NCBI RefSeq assembly: GCF_025717515.1
Contig: NZ_JAJIRN010000002.1
Location: forward strand, 124,001 to 188,000
Reading direction: 5' to 3'
Source: Roseateles oligotrophus
Lineage (GTDB): Bacteria > Pseudomonadota > Gammaproteobacteria > Burkholderiales > Burkholderiaceae_C
DNA length: 64,000 nt
Positions 28,801 through 36,074 of the stretch are shown here, piece after piece (position 1 is the first letter of the stretch; each line of letters starts with the position of its first letter). The notes under the pieces were generated by a model. That model worked only from the letters and a program-made list of their open reading frames with translations. It did not search any database and had not been told where the DNA came from. The translations under genes were made by a program, and so were the position numbers.

Positions 28801-29077
28801 CGGTGCCGGCCTCGCGCTTGCGGCCAATCGCCGAGGCGATCGACTTGCGGGTGCCGACGATGCGGATCGTCTCCAGCGTCGTGTCAGCCTCCTTGGTCTT
28901 GGCGTTGGCCTTGAGATCGGCGGCGGTTGTCAGGTCGGCGGCCTCCTTTTCGGTCGGCGCGGTCTCCGGCGCTGCCTGCGCCATCAGGGCGCCGTTGGCA
29001 AACAAGGCGGCAATCGCCACCGCCGTACCGCGCCGCAGGCGCATAGCCGGCGTGCTGCGGCCAGTATTTTTTTTCAT
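25886..29077 (-). CDS. TonB-dependent receptor 1 (Caulobacter/Xanthomonas type)
   Basis: Outer-membrane active transporter, 1063 residues. A signal peptide (about 1-36) is followed by a linker, then a plug domain (about 94-205; SIVAEDIGQFPDKNVGEAL and a Gly-rich loop near 150-160), then a 22-stranded barrel ending in Tyr-Lys-Tyr, which suits outer-membrane insertion. There is no SusD partner, as is normal in Proteobacteria. Context says it imports RG-I oligomers. GGAG lies 9 bp before the ATG. About 110 bp upstream is a copy of the AATCA-N6-TGAT palindrome shared with receptor 2 and the rhamnose promoter. Confidence 0.95.
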   Translation of the reverse strand: MKKNTGRSTPAMRLRRGTAVAIAALFANGALMAQAAPETAPTEKEAADLTTAADLKANAKTKEADTTLETIRIVGTRKSIASAIGRKREAGTVTDSIVAEDIGQFPDKNVGEALSRITGVQLSREFGEGSQVSIRGVEPDLNRIEINGASVLGTGGGGGRGAELRELASELIASIDVVKGSTADLTEGGIGGTVQITTRKPFDFKERTIATTISGESASSRGGVQPRASLLLADKFFDGRLGLMGNFVYDNVLTRNDYARNTSWNLLRDWDFAADKTLTSMDPAVAAVNARTGCTAAAGLSANQITDCNRQWFDYAPRISRYGIWTRDHKRSSAELTAQFKINDALNVYSSYQANTQAQRLNDRNYGTDLIATTRLSTPGTAPVYNMATGVPSRAGTCTAIGANTTPAGMVVNKHHVDEYVVGGCNFVAGAGGQGAFSTAARDFELDIKSKYATAGFNYKGQGLSIDGMLVDSSSKYSSESNSVILTQNAPGLKVSLDSQRLPSFTFPAGSDPESASSYVQAQLQYRPSETDNKEKQAKLDLKYDLDKGIFSKLWVGVQARDASSEQYNGGGYLASNGANLGSSADDVAVLGANINQTLVYDPFFTGTAQRAPDAQGFINSNFSTRYIDAAGMAALVQTVRERSPGKFFDGYSGVSGLPSSWMAPSYKDAKVFFDTSNFNHGNVREAKGSDGLLYPQLPAFKVEEKIKSAYLRMDFDAELFGSEISGNFGGRYTETHDTSTGSYSYRVRRAASNAAGYSDFVVSNSIVSVDNKYSDFLPSFNAATWLMPNKLVARVGLAKVMARPAINLLAPNATCTEGSNSPQFNGDGSADDCTAGNPDLEPYRATKTDFSLEYYPGRDSQLSLALFQNDIDTYVRNNVKRENVDLFGNGKLFDVTQPVNGRGATTRGLELTARTAFTFLPGWLGGFGGDVNYTRMDYEYSAGNELLNILDGTVLPYPGMSKNSYNLALWYDEGQFNGRIAYNYRDAYYTGGNDVSGNPNFTDKTGYLDAKIQYRMSKNFTFSLEGKNLTDQAQTTYSGDLYRVNELAFSGRRYFASVSYKY

Positions 29078-29326
29078 CTTTCATGTCTCCAAGATTTTGT
29101 CCAACGCAGGGGCTCAATATGTCTTCGACGGCCCGCTTGAACAAAGTCTAGGTGCACTTCTCCGGCCAAAACTGGCCGCCACGAAAGAATCAAATCGGTG
29201 ATCAATCCAAGCCAGCGTAAACCCTGACAAGACAGCAAAATCCAAGGGAAAATACTGATAAAGCAGTCATGTCTGATTCAAATATCAACTGTTGACAGGG
29301 CTTTCGCTCAATTTTTTGAGCGAGTA
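29078..29326 (-). promoter_or_regulatory. Promoter region of TonB receptor 1
   Basis: Holds AGTCTAG at 29145-29151 (TAGACT on the coding strand, a -10 candidate) and an AATCA-N6-TGATC palindrome at 29188-29203, exactly 36 bp apart. The same two elements with the same spacing precede receptor 2. A perfect 8-bp hairpin, TCGCTCAA / TTGAGCGA (29304-29323), lies just after the stop of the upstream GH43-like gene and may end its transcript although no clear T run follows. Confidence 0.65.
29188..29203. promoter_or_regulatory. Palindromic operator candidate before TonB receptor 1
   Basis: AATCA-N6-TGATC, one base off the perfect palindrome, inside a longer block GAAAGAATCAAAT that is identical before receptor 2. 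Probable DeoR target by similarity to the rhamnose promoter sites. Confidence 0.65.
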
Positions 29327-30352
29327 TCAATCGTGCCGCGCAAGCTCGGGCGGAAGCAATTCGATATAGCTGGGCGCATCACGATCGGCCCGCAGCCAGC
29401 CATCCCGCAGCATCAATTCCACCACTTGGATGCTGCTGCGCTTGCTATCGGCCTGGTCCGAATCGGCGGCGACGCCGGGGTGGACAAAGTAGTACAAATA
29501 GGCCCGGTCGCCGCTGACGATGACCGCAGGGTGGTGGCCGCCATTTTGGTCGTCAAGCCCTCGACCGGCCTGGCTCAACAAATCATGGGGCTGGCGCAGC
29601 CAGTTTGACGCATCGCTTGATTTATAAACTCCCAGTCCCCGATTTCCCAGCAAATCATTGATCAGCCAGTAATGGCCCCTCCATTTGAATACCAGCGGCG
29701 CCTCGCCACGGTCCTGCGGTAGTTTGGCCGAACCTTTGTCAACCCAGTGATACAAATCCTGGCTGTCGGCATAAAAAGTCGTTTTGGCGGCCGCTTCATT
29801 GTTGTACCAGAGGCGCCAGCTGCCATTGGGCAGCTGCATCACAGCCGCATCAATCACCTTGTCGCTGGCCAGTTTCAAACTGCTTTGATACTGCCACTGC
29901 TTCAAGTCGGCGCTGGTTAAATGCACGATGCGGCGCGGATGATTCCAGTCATTGAATATCCCAGGCACCATGGTGAGATACATATGGTAAGTATCGCCGT
30001 GGCGCAGCAGGGCAGGCGCCCAATAAGTCGCGGGCGAGTCTTTGCCTTGAATATCTGGCGGCATATTTTCAGGAAAGTCGATTTGGCCGCGATAGGCCCA
30101 ATGGGCACCATCGGTCGACTCCGCCACCCCGATCGGCGTGCCGTGCACCCAGCTGACCGCCGTCAGGCCCGCCACATTGGCGCGCCGCATGGTGTGAAAC
30201 ATCAGCCATTTGCCCTCGGCCTGGCTGTAGATGATGGCGGGGTCAGCGGCGCCGTCGAAGATCGGATCGCGATACAGCGGCTTGGGCGCCAGGGTACCGG
30301 TACCGGTACAGCCGACCACAGCCATGAGCAGCAAAACAAGCAAAGCTCGCAT
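29327..30352 (-). CDS. GH43-like lipoprotein
   Basis: A 341-residue five-bladed-propeller hydrolase with a lipoprotein leader ending in VVGC (about residue 15). Three acids fit the GH43 triad by position: Asp in GAADPAI (about 38), Asp in VIDAAVMQL (about 168), Glu in RGEAPLVFKW (about 216). It differs a lot from the other GH43 in the window, so it may serve another side-chain bond, or be a GH43-related family such as GH117. Start ATG at 30352 overlaps the stop of the Sel1 gene by one base (a GTG lies one codon upstream), so both are one operon. Confidence 0.7.
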   Translation of the reverse strand: MRALLVLLLMAVVGCTGTGTLAPKPLYRDPIFDGAADPAIIYSQAEGKWLMFHTMRRANVAGLTAVSWVHGTPIGVAESTDGAHWAYRGQIDFPENMPPDIQGKDSPATYWAPALLRHGDTYHMYLTMVPGIFNDWNHPRRIVHLTSADLKQWQYQSSLKLASDKVIDAAVMQLPNGSWRLWYNNEAAAKTTFYADSQDLYHWVDKGSAKLPQDRGEAPLVFKWRGHYWLINDLLGNRGLGVYKSSDASNWLRQPHDLLSQAGRGLDDQNGGHHPAVIVSGDRAYLYYFVHPGVAADSDQADSKRSSIQVVELMLRDGWLRADRDAPSYIELLPPELARHD

Positions 30353-31866
30353 CACAGCTTCTTTGCTGGCGGCTTCAGCACCGCGTCCGCGCGGGCCTGA
30401 TCCTGCGGCGTCAGCAGCGGCGCCACGGCTTTGAGCGCCGCGTCGGTCGCGTCATGGCCGGCGGCCTTGGCCAGATTGAGCCAAACATAGCCCATCGCCA
30501 GATCCTTGGGGCCACCCTCGCCGCGCACCGACATCACCGCCAAGTTGAACATCGCGTCCACCTGGCCCCGCTGCGCGGCCGCTTCGAACAGCTTGCGGGC
30601 GGTAGCCAGGTCCTGCGGCACGACCTGACCTTCATAGAAGAAGGTCGCCAAGGCGCTCTGCGCATCGGCATTGCCTTTCACCGCCGCATCCTTGTAATAA
30701 CTGATGGCCTTGGCGGCATCGGCCGGCATGCCCAGCCCCTCGTCATAGCTGCGCCCGACCGCCAGCATCGCCTCGACATGGCCGGCCTGTGCCGCCTGGG
30801 CAAACAAGCGATTGGCCAAGGCTGGGTTACGGGCGACGCCGTCGGCGCCGCTGGCATAGAGCTCGGCCAGATTGAATTGCGCGGGCACATAGCCGGCCTC
30901 GGCCGCGTCCTTCAAATAGTCAAGCGCACGGCCGACGTCTTTTTTACCGCCATAGCCGTTCAGCGCGGCCAGGCCCAGGGTGTTGCCGGCCGGCACCCAG
31001 CCAAAGTCCAGCGCCTTGGCGTACCACTGCCGGGCCTGCTCGGGGCTCTTGGGGGCGCCCATGCCGACCAGATGGATCTTGGCCAGCAGCACGGCCGCCT
31101 CGACCCGCGGATTCATCGCCTCCGGCGCCTTGGGATTGAACTTGAGCCGGTCCACCACCGGGTCATAGCGCGCATCGATGATCTTCTCCAGCCAGGCAAC
31201 AGCCGCCGGCGTGCTCTTGGCCGTGCCCAGGCCGTAGAGATGGATCTTGCCCAGCATCAGCGCCGCTTCTTCGTAGCCGATCTTGTCGTAGGCGGCCTCG
31301 AACAGGCTGCGCGCCTGAGCGTAGTCATCCTTGTCGACGGCAGCGAAGGCCTGGTCCAGCGTCTTGTCTTTGCGGGCGATGAAATTGCGGCCGGCCGCCA
31401 GATTGCGGTCACCGGGGCCGCAGCCGGCCGCCGCCGCATTGGGATCGGTCAGCGCCGGCGCCAGGCCCTCGATGGCCGACCCCACCGCGTCGCTGCGGGC
31501 GTTGCCATTCGGGCTGATGTCGCTGAAGCGCTCGGCCTCGTTGGAGATGCTGTCGCCCAGCCCGAAGGAGTTCATATAGGCCAGCGTCACCGCGTCTTCA
31601 TTGGCGTTATAGCTGCTCATGAAGGCGCAGGACGAGGCGTAGTTGCGGTTCAGTATCTTGGTCTTGGCGTTGGTGACGATGTCGGCATCGACCGGCTGGG
31701 CGCGCCGGCCGCTGACCGCCACCGGCGCCAGCGCGGCCGTCGTCGGTGTCGCTGGCGCGGCTGCGGCGGCCGCCTCAGCAGGCTTGGCCTGCGGCGTTTG
31801 CGCGCTCACCGGACCCGCCAACAAGGCGATGGCCATCAGGGCGTGGAATGGGTTCTTCTGTGTCAT
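30352..31866 (-). CDS. Sel1-like/TPR repeat exported protein
   Basis: A 504-residue protein with a signal peptide (about 1-23) and an Ala-rich linker. From about residue 185 it consists of Sel1-like repeats of roughly 36 residues (for example AVLLAKIHLVGMGAPKS, FNLAELYASGADGVARN, LAVGRSYDEGLGMPAD), a scaffold for protein binding, probably periplasmic. GGAGATAGCG precedes the ATG at 31866. It lies between receptor 2 and the GH43-like lipoprotein, so it may organise enzymes or the receptor. No catalytic motif is visible. Confidence 0.8.
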   Translation of the reverse strand: MTQKNPFHALMAIALLAGPVSAQTPQAKPAEAAAAAAPATPTTAALAPVAVSGRRAQPVDADIVTNAKTKILNRNYASSCAFMSSYNANEDAVTLAYMNSFGLGDSISNEAERFSDISPNGNARSDAVGSAIEGLAPALTDPNAAAAGCGPGDRNLAAGRNFIARKDKTLDQAFAAVDKDDYAQARSLFEAAYDKIGYEEAALMLGKIHLYGLGTAKSTPAAVAWLEKIIDARYDPVVDRLKFNPKAPEAMNPRVEAAVLLAKIHLVGMGAPKSPEQARQWYAKALDFGWVPAGNTLGLAALNGYGGKKDVGRALDYLKDAAEAGYVPAQFNLAELYASGADGVARNPALANRLFAQAAQAGHVEAMLAVGRSYDEGLGMPADAAKAISYYKDAAVKGNADAQSALATFFYEGQVVPQDLATARKLFEAAAQRGQVDAMFNLAVMSVRGEGGPKDLAMGYVWLNLAKAAGHDATDAALKAVAPLLTPQDQARADAVLKPPAKKL

Positions 31867-31905
31867 CGCTATCTCCTGCACTGCATCGCCAGGACTTACG
31901 CAAAA

Positions 31906-31937
31906 CGCCCCCAAGCAGCTGGCACTGCTTGGGGGCG
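31906..31937 (-). terminator. Hairpin after TonB receptor 2
   Basis: A perfect 13-bp stem, CGCCCCCAAGCAG (31906-31918) pairing with 31925-31937 around a 6-base loop. On the minus strand it is followed by GTTTTG. It lies 25 bp after the receptor stop and 40 bp before the Sel1 start, so it should lower or end read-through into the Sel1 operon. Confidence 0.8.
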
Positions 31938-31961
31938 GCTCCGGCGCACTAGAGCCGAAAC

Positions 31962-34900
31962 TTACTGCGGCGTGCGAATATTGAAGCCGACCATATAGCG
32001 GCGGCCGCTGTAGCCGTCGCTGTAGACGCTCGGAATGCCGTCGGCATAGTCCTGGTAGCCACCGGTCGTGGTTTGGGTGCGTTCGCCGGTCAGGTTGCGC
32101 ACATCGGCAAACAGCTCCAGGCCGTTCTTGAAGCGGTAGGCGAGCTTGGCGTCAATGAACGAGGTGCCCTTGCCGAAGATAGGTGCGCCCGGGTTGTAGG
32201 GCAGACGCCAGCTGGACGTGCCGACCGACGGGTAGTTGTTGACGCCGACACTGTTGCCGGTGTTGGGCGAGAAGGTTTGATAGCGCGGGGCCACCACTTG
32301 CAAAGCCACGCGTGCCGAGAAGCCGCCGTCGTCGTACCACAGCGAGGCGTTGTACGAGTACTTGGGCTCATTGACGATGGGCAAGATGTCACCACTGATC
32401 AAGTCCAGCCTTGGCTCACCCTGGGTGGACCGGACGCGGCTGTAGTTGGCATCCAGGCCGGTATAGCGCAGGATGGACGGCAAAAAGTTGAAGGCGGTCT
32501 TCATGCCGAACTCAAGCCCGCGGCGGGTCGACGGGTCCTGATTGCCCCATTGGTTGAACGAAAACTCGAGGTCGGACAGGGGCTGGCCGGTGACCGGGTC
32601 TAACGCATTGCTGCCCTGGAACACCTTGACGTCTTGGCGCGCAATGCCCAGCGTCGGGGCGCCGATGATGCCTTTTTGGCGGAAGCCGGCGACGGTGAAC
32701 ATGGTGTCGCGGGTGGCAAACCATTCCAGCGACAGATTTTGGTTGACGTTGGTCTGCGGCTTCAACCCCGGGTTGCCCATGGTGCCGGAGCAGCCCTGGT
32801 CGGTCAGCGTGCCGTCGCCCTCCCCGGCACCTTCAAAAATGACCTGGCTGTTGGTGCAGATGACGGTGGTGCCGCCCGAGGGCAGCAGCTTGGAGATCGG
32901 TGGCCGGGCGATGGTGCGGCCCAGGCTGTAGCGCAGGGCCAGCTTGTCGGCGATGGGCCACAGCGCCAAGTTCAGCGAGGGCAGCACATCGGTGCTCTTG
33001 TCCTTGAGCGAGGTGTTGGTGCTGACCATCGTGGTGGTGGTGCCGCCCACTGCAGTCGGGTTGAGCGGGTCGAAAGTCGCGGTCTTGCGGACCGAGCGGA
33101 AGGACAAGTAGCCTGTGCCTTCGACCTCGGTGCGCACCACGCGCGCACCGAAGTTGCCGGTCAGCTCCAGGCCAAAAGGCAGGTTGTCAATCTCGAAGTC
33201 CGTCATCAGATAGGCGGCGGAGGTCTTCTCCTTGAAGGTGGAAACCGGCTGGGCATAGACCTTGCCGTCACTGGCCTTGCATTCGCGCATGCAGTCCAGG
33301 CGGACCGGGATGCCGGCAGTCTGGAACAGCTTGTCGACGTCAAGCTGATTCCACCCGTTGGTCAGCGTCGACGGACGATCCTTGGAGCCGGCGTAGAACT
33401 GGCCGGCTGGCGTCTGCGTCATGGTCTGGCGTACCAGGTCCTCATACTGCGCCTGGGTCAGCGTGTTGGTGCCGGCCACGACCCCAGGCGTGCCGGCGTT
33501 GAGCTGATTGCTGGGTACATAGCCGTAGGCGCAGGGCTGGCCCGGCGCCGCGCCACCCACGACCTTGGAGCCCGGGGTGTTCTCGCAGCCGATCACATTC
33601 CAGCGCCCGTTGACCGAGGGCAGATAGACACCGGGGACGAAGCCCGCTTGACCAAAAGTGCCGACCGGATCCTTGACAGCGCCGCCGCCGCCCCACCAGG
33701 TCGAGCCGCCGGTGTCGCGCAGATTCAGGCCACCCTTCAGCGACGTGAAGAAGGGCAGTTTGTTGCGCAGGTCGTAGTCGATATCCAGCTTGCCGGTCTT
33801 CTCGCTGCTTTCGCTGTCAAAGGACCGGATGACCTGCAGCAGGCTATTGTTGGTGTACTGTGCCCGCTGCGCCGCCGTGAAGGCCGGCACGGTGGTCGGA
33901 TTGGTGGCGCTGGCCGCGAAGATTGATGTGGCGACGGCCGGATTCAGCTGCGCATATTTGGCGAAGTTCAGCTGGTCATTGCTGCTGCCGTCGGGCAAGG
34001 TGAAGGCCCAAAGGCCGTTCGGCTGCAGCGCAAAGTTGCCGACTCCGTAGTTGTAACCAAAGGCCGCGCGGCGGTCATAGCGCTGCGCGGTCGACTCGGT
34101 ACTGCCGCCCAAGAACTGCGCACGCAGGCGACCGTTGCGATATTCGCCGCCCATCACCATGGTCTTCGAGTCGGTGTCTATGGTGCTGAAGATGGTGTCG
34201 GTGTTGTAGCTGCCGTTGGCCGTCGAGTAACTCGTCACGTGGTGAGACGAGTCAACCGTGTAGCCGGGCAAAATATTGGTCGTTGCCCCCTGGATCAAAG
34301 GCTGGTTATTGGCGCGCCAGGAGTAGGTATTCGGCAGCAGCAGGGTTGGAAAAGGGCTGGTGGGCGAGACCGTGCGGACATTGCTGCTTGCGTTGTCGAC
34401 AAAGGTGCCGGCGCCGTTGAAGCTCGTGTTACTGCCCACACCCAGAAAACCGACGACGTCTTCGACCGTCCGGGTGGCTGCGCTGTATTTGCCGTACACC
34501 GTCAGGTCATCGCTGACCTTGAAGTCCAGGCGGATGTCGCCGCCATTGCGCTTGTCGTCCTGACTCTTGAAGTTATAGCGAAAACCGGCGGTATTCGAGG
34601 GCGTGTAATCGTTCCATTGATTCAAACAAGTCGACTGCTCGTTCTGGCGCTGCGTGTACGCCGCCGTGCGGCCGGCAGCGGCCATCGATGCGGTTTGAGC
34701 AGCGCTCAGATTAGGGAAGGCGGCGAAGCAGGCCGCCTTGCTTTGCGCGGCAGCCGATTTGGTCAGCAGCTCCGTGATTGAAGAAGAGTTGAAATTGCCG
34801 CCGCCCGTCAACGGCGTGGCCACCATCGGGTTGTTGATGGTGTCGCCGGCGGCGGTAGCCGGGTTGAAGGTAAAGGTCTTCTCGGGCGAGTTGTCAAAGT

Positions 34901-35780
34901 CGGCCAGCCGCACCAGGCCCTGCTGATTGTTGCTGCCGCCCTGCGAGATGCCATGTTGCTCGCTGCTGTAGTGGGACTTGTTCAGATTGACGATCACGCC
35001 CAGGCGGCTGTCCAGGAACTTGTCGGCCAGCACCAAGTTGAAATTGGGCGTGGTCTTTTTGTTCAGATCGCTTTGCGTGGCGGCCACGCGCAGCGAGTAA
35101 TAGGGTTTCTTGAAGTCCAGGCCGGTGCGGGTCGTGATGATGACGCCACCACCCAGCGAGCCCTCGGTCATCGCGGCGGTGGAGCCCTTGACGATGTCCA
35201 CACTCTTGATCAGATCGGAGGACAGCTCACGGTACTCGGTGCCGCGACCGTCACCTCCGCCCAGCAAGTCGGTGCCGGCGCCGGAGCGCACGCCCATGCC
35301 GTCAAGCTCGACGCGGGTCAGCTCCGGCCCGTTGCCACGGATGGAAACACTGGTGCCCTCGCCGAAATCACCCCGGTCCAGCGCCACGCCAGCGATGCGC
35401 GAGATCGCCTCGCCGATATTGCGATCGGGAAAGGCCCCGACGTCTTCGGCCACGATGGAGTCAACCGCCGTGGCGGCGGTGCGCTTGCGCTCGATGCTGG
35501 AGCGCTGCGAGGCGCGTGCGCCTATCACCAACACAGCGTCCAGCTCGGCCGTGATCGCCGGCGCGGCAGCATCGCCCTTCTTGGCGGCAGCGCTTGCGGC
35601 ATCCTTTTTGAGCGCAGCATCCTCGTCCTTGGCCGGCGCGCTCGCGGGCTTAGGCGTCTCAGCTGTTGCTGCGGCTGTTTGCGACCAGGCGGGGCTGCCA
35701 GCGAACAAACACGCAATCGCCAACGCAATACCGCTTTGCTGGCGCAGGGCCAGCTCAAGGCGATTTGTTTTCTTATCCAT
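31962..35780 (-). CDS. TonB-dependent receptor 2, large
   Basis: Outer-membrane receptor of 1272 residues, longer than the roughly 1000 usual for this type. A signal peptide (about 1-33) is followed by an Ala/Lys/Asp-rich linker (about 35-75), a plug domain (SIVAEDVGAFPDRNIGEAI near 107; Gly-rich loop near 160-170), then a barrel with long extracellular loops that account for the extra length. I start it at the ATG at 35780, five codons after another ATG, because GGAG sits 9 bp before it. Likely RG-I oligomer import. Its promoter matches that of receptor 1. Confidence 0.95.
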   Translation of the reverse strand: MDKKTNRLELALRQQSGIALAIACLFAGSPAWSQTAAATAETPKPASAPAKDEDAALKKDAASAAAKKGDAAAPAITAELDAVLVIGARASQRSSIERKRTAATAVDSIVAEDVGAFPDRNIGEAISRIAGVALDRGDFGEGTSVSIRGNGPELTRVELDGMGVRSGAGTDLLGGGDGRGTEYRELSSDLIKSVDIVKGSTAAMTEGSLGGGVIITTRTGLDFKKPYYSLRVAATQSDLNKKTTPNFNLVLADKFLDSRLGVIVNLNKSHYSSEQHGISQGGSNNQQGLVRLADFDNSPEKTFTFNPATAAGDTINNPMVATPLTGGGNFNSSSITELLTKSAAAQSKAACFAAFPNLSAAQTASMAAAGRTAAYTQRQNEQSTCLNQWNDYTPSNTAGFRYNFKSQDDKRNGGDIRLDFKVSDDLTVYGKYSAATRTVEDVVGFLGVGSNTSFNGAGTFVDNASSNVRTVSPTSPFPTLLLPNTYSWRANNQPLIQGATTNILPGYTVDSSHHVTSYSTANGSYNTDTIFSTIDTDSKTMVMGGEYRNGRLRAQFLGGSTESTAQRYDRRAAFGYNYGVGNFALQPNGLWAFTLPDGSSNDQLNFAKYAQLNPAVATSIFAASATNPTTVPAFTAAQRAQYTNNSLLQVIRSFDSESSEKTGKLDIDYDLRNKLPFFTSLKGGLNLRDTGGSTWWGGGGAVKDPVGTFGQAGFVPGVYLPSVNGRWNVIGCENTPGSKVVGGAAPGQPCAYGYVPSNQLNAGTPGVVAGTNTLTQAQYEDLVRQTMTQTPAGQFYAGSKDRPSTLTNGWNQLDVDKLFQTAGIPVRLDCMRECKASDGKVYAQPVSTFKEKTSAAYLMTDFEIDNLPFGLELTGNFGARVVRTEVEGTGYLSFRSVRKTATFDPLNPTAVGGTTTTMVSTNTSLKDKSTDVLPSLNLALWPIADKLALRYSLGRTIARPPISKLLPSGGTTVICTNSQVIFEGAGEGDGTLTDQGCSGTMGNPGLKPQTNVNQNLSLEWFATRDTMFTVAGFRQKGIIGAPTLGIARQDVKVFQGSNALDPVTGQPLSDLEFSFNQWGNQDPSTRRGLEFGMKTAFNFLPSILRYTGLDANYSRVRSTQGEPRLDLISGDILPIVNEPKYSYNASLWYDDGGFSARVALQVVAPRYQTFSPNTGNSVGVNNYPSVGTSSWRLPYNPGAPIFGKGTSFIDAKLAYRFKNGLELFADVRNLTGERTQTTTGGYQDYADGIPSVYSDGYSGRRYMVGFNIRTPQ

Positions 35781-36074
35781 TATTGGTATCTCCATATTTT
35801 GATGAACGAAGTCCGCATGCTTGGTTGGGCTCGTTCGGCGCAGTCTAGAGGCGCCTCCTTGATTGCAAATAATTGCAAAGAAAGAATCAAATATATGATT
35901 GCCACCCATCAGCAAAAACCCTTTATCCGCCCCTCAGGCCGGAGGTTTTGTCAGTATTAATACCAGGACTGCATTCCAGTTTAGATATAGCTCGAACTAT
36001 TATTGATATAGCTCGCAGGCAGGCGCCAAAAATGCTGCGTCGCAATATTTCGCAGCAATATGGGCATGGCTGTC
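35781..36074 (-). promoter_or_regulatory. Promoter region of TonB receptor 2
   Basis: AGTCTAG at 35842-35848 and the palindrome at 35885-35900 are 36 bp apart, as before receptor 1. Between them is an AT-rich stretch with TTTGCA on the coding strand 16 bp before TAGACT, a possible -35 box. The distal half (about 35940-36060) is AT-rich, has a repeated GATATAGCTCG near 35983 and 36004, and separates this promoter from the end of the upstream PL22-like gene. Confidence 0.65.
35885..35900. promoter_or_regulatory. Palindromic operator candidate before TonB receptor 2
   Basis: Exact AATCA-N6-TGATT within GAAAGAATCAAAT, the same block seen before receptor 1. It lies 105 bp upstream of the start codon. 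Confidence 0.7.

Noticed and set aside
29304-29323. Hairpin TCGCTCAA/TTGAGCGA as an intrinsic terminator
   Set aside because: No T run follows on the minus strand, so I mention it only as part of the promoter region.
30454-31998. 514-codon plus-strand frame opposite the Sel1 gene
   Set aside because: Arg/Gly/Gln-rich shadow frame; the Sel1 repeats read clearly on the minus strand.
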